Assembly: GCA_951394405.1 (NCBI GenBank)
Contig: OX596337.1
Coordinates: forward strand, 1,612,001-1,676,000
Source: Coprinellus micaceus
Taxonomy: Eukaryota; Basidiomycota; Agaricomycetes; Agaricales; Psathyrellaceae
Direction of reading: 5' to 3'
Length of the DNA stretch: 64,000 bases
Shown: one piece after another, positions 50,048 through 60,433 of the stretch
How positions within the stretch are numbered: position 1 is the first letter of the stretch
Layout of the letters: each line of letters begins with the position of its first letter
Program-made: the position numbers and the translations under genes
Notes under the pieces: generated by a model
What the model was told of the DNA's origin: nothing
Databases searched by the model: none
What the model saw: the letters and a program-made list of their open reading frames with translations, nothing else

Positions 50048-51040
50048 TTAATCTTTCTTCTCTTCATCCTTCTTCTCGGTGGGTTCCTCCTTCTCCTCAT
50101 CAGCGGGTTTGGCCTCCTCCTCCTCCTTCTCCCCAGCAGCATCAACGGCGGGACCCTCGCCCGAGAGGGCGGCGTTGCTTGTCTGGGCCTCCTCGAAGGC
50201 GGTCTTGAACTGACCAGCGTCTGGACGGGAACAATTAGCCTGCATTCCACAGCATCATCGCGTTCAGTGTGACTCACTGTCAGAGTTGGCGAAACGGATG
50301 GCGAGGGTCTCAGCTGTTGGGGGGTGCTCAGCATAGTCGGCGGTCACCTTCCAGACCCAGCTTCGATCTGATCCAATGTTGGGTTGGAGGCGCATTTCAG
50401 AGGAGACTGTCGAAGAGTGGGAACAAGCGCAAACTGTGGATCAGCAACCTGGATCAAACGTAAAGAGTAGACGCCCAGAGACACGCACTGAGGTGGTTCG
50501 CGCAAACCTTGAGGGTCTTGTCGCGTCTCATCACGAGACGAACCTTCTTGGTCTCCTTGTGCTTGAGGAGACGAACGTCGCCAGTTCCTCGTTCCTTCCA
50601 CTCGGAAGAGCTACTGTCGAAACGGAAGAGCTTGGCACGCCTATGCACATTGCGGTATCATTGTGACGAGAACGACGATGGGGGTGGCATGGAGGGGTGA
50701 CGACAAGGATGGGGGAGGAAGTGTGAGGTACAGGGCTGATTTTAGATCGCGATCGCGTAGATAAAGGCTAGAGAACGTACATTTTAAAGATGACATCCTC
50801 GTCCTCCTCGTTGGTCTTGGCCTCAACCTTCTCGGTGAGCCTGATGACGGGCTCGAAGTGAGCGTCGACCTCCTCCTCCTGCAATCCAAACAATAAAGAG
50901 TCAGCTCTGCCATCGATTGGGCGCAGGGCCCGGCCATGTTGCCCTCCAGGTCAAAGGAACACGAAGAGGGAGACCGCAGGGGCCCAGGTGCAATTAGGAG
51001 ACTCACTCTGGGGACAAGGGCGTCAGTGTTCTCGGACATT
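50048..51040 (-). CDS. YRB1: Ran-binding protein 1 (RanBP1/YRB1)
   Basis: Five exons (51040-51008, 50878-50781, 50640-50489, 50406-50278, 50220-50048) encode 194 residues. RanBP1 binds RanGTP and stimulates GTP hydrolysis with RanGAP, closing the cytoplasmic step of nuclear export. The Ran-binding domain is complete: [57 protein letters not shown] and [13 protein letters not shown] with [18 protein letters not shown] Lys/Glu-rich acidic tail follows. The first exon supplies only 11 residues, [11 protein letters not shown]. The gene converges with ClpX (about 242 bases between stops) and diverges from EMP24. Confidence 0.94.
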
Positions 51041-51200
51041 TTGGATATATGGATGGGGTGGAATGGGTGAAAGGGTTGTCGCGAGCCTCGAAATCGACCC
51101 AATTTCCGATCACCTTGCCCCATTCGGCGGAGCAGCACGTGCCCACGGCCAATCGCTGTCGTGTGTTGTTGGCACGTCCTCTCCTCCTCCTCCCCCCACC
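51041..51200. promoter_or_regulatory. Short divergent promoter RanBP1/EMP24
   Basis: The two ATGs are only 160 bases apart on opposite strands. A C/T-rich run directly precedes the EMP24 start (about 51175-51200). A shared bidirectional promoter is inferred from distance alone. Confidence 0.55.
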
Positions 51201-52099
51201 ATGTCTCCCCGTTCTACAATATTTCTTGTAATTCACGCACTGGCGCTGCTGGCATGGCTGCCAGCGCTCATTTCTGCCCATATGATTGAGGTCCCAGCAG
51301 GGAAGAAGGAGTGCTTCTTCGAGGATCTGCATGTTCACGACAAGGTATGCTAAACTATCCAACTCACGGTCCAGGACTCACGCAGGCCTAGATGACAGTA
51401 ACGTATCAAGTTGGGGAGGGAGGACACTTGGACATTGACTTCTGGGTGCGTCAGGCCATTCACACAACCATAGCCTGAACTGATGTGCCAACCATTTGAA
51501 GCTCACGGACCCAAGCGGGAAAGTACTGGGCAAGCAAATCAAGCAAGACACAGGATCTGCTGCTATCACTGCTGAAAGGGATGGTCGCTACGAATACTGC
51601 TTTTCCAACCAAATGAGCGCAATCGCGGACAAGATGGTCAGGTATGTATTCCTCATACTACCCCAGCCTGACGTACCCCAATTGAATGCCGCGCTTCCCC
51701 CTTCCCCAGCTTCAACGTCCACGGGGTCATTTACGTGTCCGGAGATGGTGTGTCACCTCGCTCGCCACCTTCAGAAGCCACAGTCTTAACTTGACCACTC
51801 GCTCTCTAGATGTCGTTGCACCAGTCGAGCGCGAAATCCGTGCGTTGGCAGCAGGCCTGACCTCCGTTAAAGACGAGCAGGAATATATTGTCGTCCGGGA
51901 ACGCACCCACCGCAACACTGCTGAATCAACAAACTCTCGCGTGAAATGGTGGTCCATCCTCCAAGCAATCGTACTGTTCTCCGTTGTCGCATGGCAGATC
52001 TACTACCTAAAAGTGAGTGTCCACGCAGTTACTGCTATTGAGTTTCGTTACTAACGCAGCACCTCCTAGTCCTTCTTCGAAGTCAAGCGTGTAATATAG
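51201..52099 (+). CDS. EMP24: p24-family cargo receptor EMP24/TMED2
   Basis: Exons 51201-51344, 51392-51445, 51502-51641, 51710-51747, 51810-52012 and 52070-52099 encode 202 residues. p24 proteins cycle between ER and Golgi in COPII and COPI vesicles and load GPI-anchored cargo. There is a hydrophobic signal peptide (residues 1-26, ending near ALISA), a GOLD domain with paired cysteines (KKECFFED and RYEYCFSNQ), a coiled-coil stalk (EREIRALAAGLTSVKDEQEY) and one transmembrane helix (SILQAIVLFSVVAWQIYYL). The cytosolic tail, KSFFEVKRVI, has the FF motif and basic residue used for COPII/COPI binding and matches the EMP24/TMED2 branch rather than ERV25. The last exon is just 30 bases. Confidence 0.94.
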
Positions 52100-52475
52100 A
52101 TACCTATGCCTTGATTAGACCTGCTTTCCCCTCAAATACTCTACACGTGTGACGTCAACGTCTCTATTGCCCAATGCCAGGTCGTATGTGGGTATTAACA
52201 AGTTAAATAACGAAACAGATAGCGGGAAGGGAGGGTCGTAAATGTCGTAAGGCCAAGACATATGCAGGGATTCCAATGCGTACAATAACAACAGATTATA
52301 GAGAGCGATTTGCGACGAGATGAAGTGGAATATCGAAAGAAAGGACGACATAGGGGTTGCATAGTCGAAGATGCATACCAGTATACGTGAAACAACGACG
52401 AGAAGGACGAAAAACAAAGTGAACAACATAATAATACAAGATGAGCCATGGTTCTCTTCGCCATTTCAAGAGCGC
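52100..52475. other. Convergent intergenic region
   Basis: This lies between the EMP24 and kinesin-8 stop codons. It is A/T-richer than its surroundings and holds no supported gene. Confidence 0.5.
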
Positions 52476-55400
52476 CTAACGCCAGGTCGGCCTGATCTTA
52501 CTGACGCTAATATCCTCCGTGCTAAGGTCAGCCAGTGACAGCATCGAGGGACTCGGGGCTGCCGTCAGGCCAAGCGCCGGGATAGGCTTCAACCTCACTG
52601 ACCCTCTCCCTTCACCATTCACCGACCTCGTTAGTGAAGACCTCTTCGACCTCTTCGCTGGACTGGCAATGAGGACTCTCCTCGCAGCACCCACCTTGCT
52701 GGTACCCTCGGTCTGAGTTGGCGACAGTTGCGGGATCATGCTCGACCGCCTCCTCCCCGCCTTCTCCCCTCGTACAGGACCGACGTTCGAGCGCCGTCGT
52801 GGCCCAGGGGCCTTCGACGTGGATGCCGATAGCGAATGGCCTTTAAGGCTAGAGGGCATCCGCTTGCTTGGACTGCCCAAGTGTCGATCCTTGGCCTTGG
52901 GCACGATGATTTCGTTCTCTGCGGACGAGCTCGAGTCCTCATTCATCTGGTTGATGACATCGTTAAGCGGCCGATCCTGGCTCATCGATTCGTCTCCTTC
53001 AGAGACGCTGCCCAGCGAAGTAGACGATGCCTTTGACTTCGTCTTCAAAAAGTTGGGATCTAGGCGACTTGCTCTTGGCCGTCGACCGGACGTCGAAGGC
53101 CGTGATGAGGTGGATGCAGAAAGGGAGGGAGTAAGAGAGGGCAACTTGGCGATGTTGACGCTATCGTCTGTCTTCTCGTCGTCTTCCCATTCGCTCTCTG
53201 AGCCCAAGGCCGAACCTGGGCGGATCACAGGCGAGTGTGCATTGATCGACGTGCTCCCAACGGACTCTCCCGGGCTGGCGGGGATGATAGACAGTATCGG
53301 TGGTGGAGGAGCGACGACAGGATTGTTTCCCCCGTCATCGAGATCGCCCCGACCAGCTTCGTCCCTCCACTGAACACTCTTTACCGGCCTTTTCTCCTTC
53401 ATTTCAGCGGATGGCCGCCGAGCATATGGCACGCCTGCACTCCCCCGCAGCGATTTCCTTGGAGAGCGAAGTGACCGTCTTGGTGGTGAGGCAGGAGCAA
53501 GCGAGCCTCGGCGCGAAGGCCCTGGCTTGGCGGGTTCGGGTCGCTGGAGGACCGCAGGACCAGAGCTTACCCGGCGCTTGTTGAACGTCGTGCCATATGC
53601 CAGGAAAGGGTCTGCAAAGGAGTTCGTAGGTGCCTCGCCGAGGGCGGTATAGGCCTCGGTCGAGTGGCCCAAGAGTGTCTTAAAGCTCTCGTCGTTCTTC
53701 TCCCTGAGTCTGTTGAGCATCGACGCGACTTCCTTGACCTCAGTCGAGTCTTGTGCTTGGAGCTTCGTAGCCGAGTTGCCTACGATGACGGTGCACCGTC
53801 CCAGCATACCGATGAGCTTCACCATCACGTCTGCCATATCCTCTGCTGCATCCCGGAATGCGTCGCGCTCGCTTGTCAATCTCGCTGTCTCCACCTCCGC
53901 CCGGCGAGAAGCAGCTTGTGCTTTGACATTATCAGCAGAGGATTCGTCGAGCTTGTCAGACTTTCTCTCCGCAACAGCACGCATGGTGGCATCGAACATC
54001 GCTGTAGAATTCGATGCTCTCTGCAGCCGAATGTTCAGAGGTGAATCGGACTTCAATGCGTCCTCTTCAGGTCCCGCGAGTGCCTGTAGCAGCGCACGCT
54101 CAGCGGAAGTCATTGCTGAAGAGCCCTCCGATTCCAGCTGTGCCAGTCGATTCCGGATGACCTGCAGCTTGAGTTTGGCCATGGAGATTTTGCCCATGCA
54201 GGCTCCTCCGTCTGCGATCGACGTTCGGGTATGCTGTACCTTAGCACTGAGATCGCTCTTCGCCCGCTCCACCTCTTCCCTCGCAGCTGCCTTCTTCCTC
54301 TCCTCGACGTCCTTCTCCGAGCTCCTCTTCCCTGCCAACTTCTCCTTGAGCTCCTTGATCTCGTCGTTGAGTCGGTTAATCGCTTCCACGTATCGACCGA
54401 CGTGACGATCGACATTGAGAATATTTCTTGTGACGATTTTTGTCTTGATCTTTGTTGCTCGCTCCGCATAGACAAGGGTGTTGTGGGTATCATCGAAATG
54501 GTGGGATGTCGGTGCGACACAGACGATCATGACGGTCTTGCAATTCCCACCGAGAGAGAACTTCAACAAACGGGTGAGCTTGCTGTTTCGATAAGGGACA
54601 TGCCGCGTAGCGCCCCCACTCTCGCAGAGGGCGTTGATGCAATTGCCAAGGGCGAGGAGTGATTTGTTGATGTTAGCACCTTCAATCATGCGTTGACCCA
54701 TGTTCGTTGTGGCAGCGGCGCGCTCACTTCCAGCAAGGTCGATAATTGAGAGTGTCGCCACGGTCTTCTGTTCTGTGATCGCGGCCGTTCGTGGCGATTG
54801 AGTGACTTGTACTTGCAGTACCGCATGGGAACGTGAGCTTGTTGCGTTGGCCAATGTTGGACTTTGCGTTCGGCGTGTGTTTCCAAGAAGAACGATTTCC
54901 TTCACTTCTTCTGCCGAACCGGGCTTGAGTTCAGTCAGCCCGACAACCTTGACGGTCTTGTCTTCCCGGATGGCGAGGCCGCCTCGTGGTACGTGAGTGC
55001 CTGGTTCGGAGAGAAGGTCCCGGATCTCTTCATTGTAGATTTCGAGGAATGTGACGGTAACTTCGACGATGTAATCTTCTTTCCGGTCTTCGATGCGTTG
55101 GAAGAGGTCGGCCATGGTCAAGTATATGAGACCAGGGCTCTCTTCTGTACCGCTGATGGTATGCGTTTTCCCGCAGCCGGTCGCCTACCACACAATCAGG
55201 CGTCAGAAGGCTCATATCGGGCTGATTGTGTGGGCTTACTCCGTAGGCAAATACTGTTGCATTGTATCCGTCGAGGATCCCATTCAGTAGAGGTTTTGCA
55301 GTGGCCTCGAACACATCCGCCTGCCTCGACTCGTGGCCGAAAACGCGGTCGAACATAAACCGCCTATCTTTGTATCGCTTTGTCCCAGGGGGCATAAAAC

Positions 55401-55699
55401 CTCGCTCCATAAAGGATCTCGTCCTGTCCTTCTCATCCGGGTCGAATGTCAGGATGCGGTCGTCTACGATCTGCACAATGTCGCGTAGTGTTGCAGTGTT
55501 GACCACTTTGCCCGGCGTCGAGAGAGCTCCATCGCTTCGCAGAGTGGTGTCAAAGGCAAGGGGGTCAGGAAGCCTCGCCGCCTCAGAAGATGAAGGCGGC
55601 CTGACTCGCACTGGATTAAGCTCAATTACTCAGTTTCCGCGCGATAAAGGCTCGAAAGAACGACGCACCTGCGACAGTGATGGAGCCTGCCGAGACCAT
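52476..55699 (-). CDS. Kinesin-8 family motor (KIP3/KIF18-like)
   Basis: Three exons (55699-55669, 55610-55240, 55184-52476) encode 1036 residues. Kinesin-8 motors walk to microtubule plus ends and limit their length, affecting spindle and nuclear positioning. The motor domain is N-terminal: VAVRVRPP, the P-loop GATGCGKTHT (about residues 134-143), NATSSRSHAVLQVQV (switch I), IIDLAGSERAAAT (switch II) and NKSLLALGNCINALCE. The neck NILNVDRHVGRYVEAINRLN favours the kinesin-8 class. A coiled coil follows, then a long basic Ser/Pro/Arg tail. The first exon encodes only MVSAGSITVA and is required to begin the first beta strand. Start codons of this gene and dihydroorotase are about 250 bases apart. 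Confidence 0.93.
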
Positions 55700-55949
55700 T
55701 ATACGGTGTAGTTGAGTAGGTTGAGTCTGTCGTCGTCTCCAGTATGTTGTGAAATGGTGGTGGGTATGGGCGTAGGGACGGAGGTGACGGTTGGTTGCAG
55801 AGCAATGACGGTGAGCCTTGAGGGAAATGAACCATCAGCGCGATCTGACCACGTGATCGCGCGAACCACAGCATGATCTTATCTCTTTCCATTCTGAGAC
55901 TCCCCAGTTTGATCAAATTTTGGGAGCCATCGTTCCCATCCTGACCGTC
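55700..55949. promoter_or_regulatory. Divergent promoter region kinesin-8/dihydroorotase
   Basis: 250 bases separate the two start codons. The sequence has no open frame with a motif; sharing of promoter elements is inferred only from spacing. Confidence 0.45.
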
Positions 55950-57226
55950 ATGTCCTCCATTACCATCCCCGCCCCCGCAGACTTTCATGTACACCTTCGC
56001 CAGGGAGATATATCTAAGTTGATCGTGCCGCACGTCCGCAAGGGTGGCTTTGACCTCGTTTATGTCATGGTATGCTTGCACCGAGCAATGGGGAAGATCG
56101 ACTACTCATTTCCAATCAGCCGAATCTCAAGCCACCTGTTACCTCAACGGAACAGGCCTTGGAGTATAAAGCTGAACTTGAGAGTATTGATCCCAACGTT
56201 GAATACCTTATGACATTATACCTCTCCCCAGAGTTGACCCCTGAGGAGATCCAGAAGGCCAGCGCTGCCGGCATCGCTGGTACGGCTTCGTACGATGGTG
56301 TTCGTTCCTTGATGTTAATTGGACCCATATAGGCGTCAAATCCTACCCCAGAGGAGTTACCACCAACTCAGATGGCGGAATTGAATCCTATGAAACCTAC
56401 TATCCCATCTTTGCAGCAATGGAGGAGGTCGGGATGGTACTGAATCTTCATGGTGAGGTACCCTCAGATCCTGCAGCGGTATGTCCAATTTCCAGGACAG
56501 TGTGGGCGGCACCTCATTTCTCCACAGAATATTCACGTCCTCAATGCCGAGGTCCAATTTATTCCCCATCTATTCAAGATTCATCAAGCCTTCCCCAAGC
56601 TCCGCATAGTGTTGGAGCACGCAACCACTCGTGCCGCGATCGAGGCTGTGAAGAAGTGCGGCCCCACAGTTGGTTGCACCATTACCGCCCACCATCTCGC
56701 ATTGATCGTCGATGACTGGGCGGGTCAGTCGTGGAACTTCTGCAAGCCAGTGGCGAAGTATCCCGACGATCGTTCCGCATTGAGGGAGGTCATCAAGGAG
56801 GGTAAGTGTATTCTATTGTTCCAACCTCTTTCGTGCCCCGCTTATGCGAATTCGGCTACCTCGCTTCCTCCAGGCCATCCTCGCTTCTTCTTGGGTTCTG
56901 ACTCGGCTCCTCACCCACCGGAGGCCAAGTCCACTAGCAGCCCCACTCATGCATGTGCTGCTGGCGTATACACCTCTCCAATTCTCTTGCCTTTCGTGGC
57001 TCACCTTCTGGAGTCCTTTGGAGCTTTGAATCAGCTCGAACGGTTTGTCAGCTTAAACGGCCGAGCGTTCTACCAACGCCCGTTCTCCTCTCAGAAGGTC
57101 GGAAGGGATTCCGTCACCCTCAAGAGAACCGCGCCCAAGAGGGTGGACGAAGAATACAGTCTCGGAGAGCAGAAACTGGTGCCGTTCTGGGCTGGAAAGG
57201 AAATAGCTTGGGAGCTTGATCCATAG
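55950..57226 (+). CDS. URA4: Dihydroorotase (type II, URA4-like)
   Basis: Exons 55950-56069, 56120-56279, 56333-56478, 56528-56801 and 56874-57226 encode 350 residues, the usual length of the monofunctional enzyme. It closes carbamoyl-aspartate to dihydroorotate, the third step of de novo pyrimidine synthesis. Visible active-site elements are the zinc-binding DFHVHLRQG (His13, His15), YVMPNLKPPV, the carboxylated lysine in GVKSYPRGVTTNS (about K96), NLHGE, VLEHATTR, CTITAHHL and GSDSAPH. Every intron falls in a conserved stretch and restores it, so the model is firm. A possible GTG-type upstream extension exists but the ATG at 55950 matches the family start. Confidence 0.96.
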
Positions 57227-58710
57227 TGGAAGGTCTCTGGACATTGGAACATTAACATGCCCGGCTTGGGTTCCAGTTCCCTCCCATTGTTATGTATACG
57301 ATCAGTCCGTTCAAGTCCCTACCCGCGATGGGTATCAGGACTGATCTGGATACTTATTGCGGAGCGAAGCGACGCACTCCTGGTGTTGTGTGCGATGGGG
57401 AGTGGTGGGCAGGCCACCCAAACACGGACAAACGTATCTACGGATTTTTGATGGCAAAAGTTGGCTGGTGGATTGAATATCTCTATTCTCTCGCTCAGTT
57501 TTGAAGGCGGGGCCTTGAAACTACTTGAACATATTGGCATGTGCTGTAAAAATCAGAATATCCAAAAATAATGAGGGGAATCGACGATGTATAGCAGTTT
57601 CTACGCTCAGAGGTATCCGTCGCGGGCCAGACGCGGCGCGATCACTTGAGAGGTTTACCCTCACCAGCCCATTTCACTGCGAAGACGCCTCGGTATTAAG
57701 GATGGGAGTCTTGGGTGTACGACTCGAGGTTACGGCAAGCATATTCATGAAGCTCACTACCTGTATGCGGGATGCAACCGATGGTGCCTCCTATTAATAG
57801 GCGTGTATCGCAGTCAACTAACCCGGACTCGCCAATGCTGGAAGTTCTGGTACTAGGACAACCAGGCCACTCCCAGCACAGAAGGCCTGAAAAAAATTGC
57901 CAGAAACCCTCCGAGTACTCCTGTGTATCCAGGCTCAGAACCTGGTACCCAACTGGGGTTTGTCACCGAGGAAAACTCGGATTCCTTCGCTCCGCGAAAA
58001 GGGCCGCCGCGGCGAACCTATTACTTTATATGATGTTTTGTCACTCGGCGAATTGGAAGAGACCAGAGCCCACAGGCAAGAGTCAATCGATAATTCGAGG
58101 TTCAGTCGAGCCAGCACCGGTGCTCGATCAAGCCACAGTACCCCCACGGTGACCAAAAGCCAGCTATCCGAGATACGCACTGCCTGCTCTTCTTTGACCG
58201 GTGTTGCATGGCTTCCATCATCGGCGCCGTAATCTGTAACAGTTTGACGCTGGAGCTTCTCACATTTGTGCGTTGGGAAGTTCGGTTCCTTGTTCGTCTG
58301 GGGATGCTCAGGGTCGAGGGGAACCAGGAATAATTGGGATCCCCCGGCGCCTAACCCACCTCTTGCAGATCATCGCGCAAGCACCTGGTTATTGTCATCA
58401 AGAACGGCTCTGCGTTGCGCGTATTTGACAACGCGACGGACCTAGGCTGAAGGGTACCCGTGCTCTTCAGCATTTTCTGTCATCACATCAGGGAACCAAA
58501 CACTTCTTCAAGTGCTTGGAACTGCCCCGATCGGGGAGACGCTTCCATGTTACAGGGGCGGAGATGGGGCGGATTATCTGTGGTTCTTCGGCGGATTCAA
58601 TATCAGCTGTGTCCACGCCGATGTGCTACATGTTCGTGAAGCCATACTTAACGGAAAGTGTGGGACGTACCACGCGCTCCTTAGACCCCTCTCTGTCTCC
58701 CCCCTTCGCC
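57227..58710. other. Intergenic, about 1.5 kb, no gene seen
   Basis: Only short frames are found on either strand. I cannot recognise transposon or RNA features here. Confidence 0.45.
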
Positions 58711-60433
58711 ATGTCGGCCGCCCTCACCCCCCAACAACGGCTGGCCCTGCTGGTGGACACTTTGAAAGCTAACAAGACCGTCGGGGTGAGTGGAATGCAC
58801 CAAGAACCTGTATGTCGCGCTGACGGCCGCTGCCTTCCCAGTACATCGTAAGTATTTACAGCATACAAACCGGAGGGCACTTGGATTGAGAGTTTTGGCG
58901 ATGTAGGGGACTGGCTCCATGGCGATGTTGGTGAGTCCGCAGCCTCAACCTCTGATGCTGTCCTCAGTCGTCCCCACACTAGGTGTGCGATTATCTACAT
59001 ACGTTTCCCGAAGAGGTAAGCCCCAAACCCCCTTGCGGCGTCCGAACTTCGCCTCACACAACGCAGGTAAAATATATGTGGACGAGCGCAAACACTGTCC
59101 CGAAGTTCCTATTCCTTGCCCTGCGGTACTACGCATTCGTCCACACCAGCTTCTCACAGTCCTGTGAGTGTGTCAGAGCTCCAGTGGAGTGGTCTAGGTC
59201 GTACTCACGTCAATGGTTCCCTGGTACCAAGACCACAATAATTTCCACCTCACAGGCGACCAATGTTTGAGCGTATTTTACCGAGATACATGTGGGTCAC
59301 AGTAGCTCTCAACAAAACTCAACGGCCTTCTCACGGGGAAACAGACTCTGCGCTTGTAGTGAGCATTCTGTGCGAAAGTGAGTTGCAAGCGCTTCACCGT
59401 TCTGGGTCATGCTGGACTTACTATGACCGTGCGCCACAGTGATTAGCTACACCCGTGTGTACGCCTTCTCGGGGAGGAATCTATATGTCACAATATGGCT
59501 CGGGGCGTTCTTTATCGTGCGTCACTCGAGTCCCCGCCTCGCATGCTTTGTTGACATCCATGTGCAGGTCGAGCACGTTCTTCAATTTTGGTTCCTAAGC
59601 AAGTTCCTGCGAACAGTGCATTGTAAGTTTGTGGGATATTCGAGCTGAACTGGCAACTAAACGCGCCCAACGAAGTCGGAACTTTCGCTGTTTCAGACCA
59701 CCTAGGTTGCGTGCCAGTCGAAGGGGAGGGACAATGGCTTTCTCTTATTTTCATTCTTTTCCTCGCAAGTCTTTGCAGTGGGTGCTCTTCTATTTACTGA
59801 CCTAGACATCCCCGTGAGCTAATTCATCGACAGTGGTAACATTCATTATGATTTTCATTGGCGTTCGCCGGAGTCGTATGTTTGGCGCAAGAGGTTTGGT
59901 TCGCGTCTTCTATAGAGACGGGATTTTCTATTTCATCAGCTTAGCGAGTGCGTACTCGATGTTAACCTTGGATTCACTGAGACAACTGACATGGCTTCTC
60001 TTATAGTGCTTAGCGTAGCTAATGTCATTTTCACATACACCGCACCTGTAAGCACCTCCGACCTATCCTCCATCTCGGATCTGACCCAGAATTCTCAGAC
60101 GAACGGTCTCCAATTTGCCATGATACAGTTAGTCTATTTCTCTACTCTTCTTCCTACTAGCATTAGTTGCTGACCACTGCCAACCAAATTAGACTTCAAG
60201 TCCACCTGAACGCCATGCTCGGCGGTCGCATGCTTCTCCACTTGCGCGAATACGCTGATGTCGACGTAGACCATGGCTCCTACCCGATGCATGTGAGGCC
60301 AGTAACGGATCAAGACAAGACTCTAAAATTCTCGGCGTCGCCTGGACCACATAGCTTTGGAGGAAAAAGCCGGGAGTTTCCCGGAGTGATCACAGTGGGG
60401 TCCACTACGACGACATGGACGGACCGCGACTGA
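58711..60433 (+). CDS. DUF6533-type multi-pass membrane protein
   Basis: This plus-strand gene has at least a dozen short exons. The first ten or so I can place begin 58711-58785, 58842-58847, 58907-58930, 58983-59015, 59067-59163, 59256-59291, 59345-59377, 59440-59516 and 59568-59622. The spliced N-terminus gives CDYLHTFPEEVKYMW and FLFLALRYYAFVHTSF, the hallmark of the large basidiomycete DUF6533 family. Hydrophobic helices follow: SALVVSILCEMISYTRVYAF, LYVTIWLGAFFI, MVTFIMIFIGVRRSRMFG, MASLIVLSVANVIFTY and a last helix before LQVHLNAMLGGRMLLHLREY. The C-terminal tail is cytosolic-looking and polar. The family has no established function; receptor-like roles are only guesses. Exon 2 is six bases (Tyr-Ile). 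Junctions between about 59690 and 60000 are uncertain. Confidence 0.75.
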
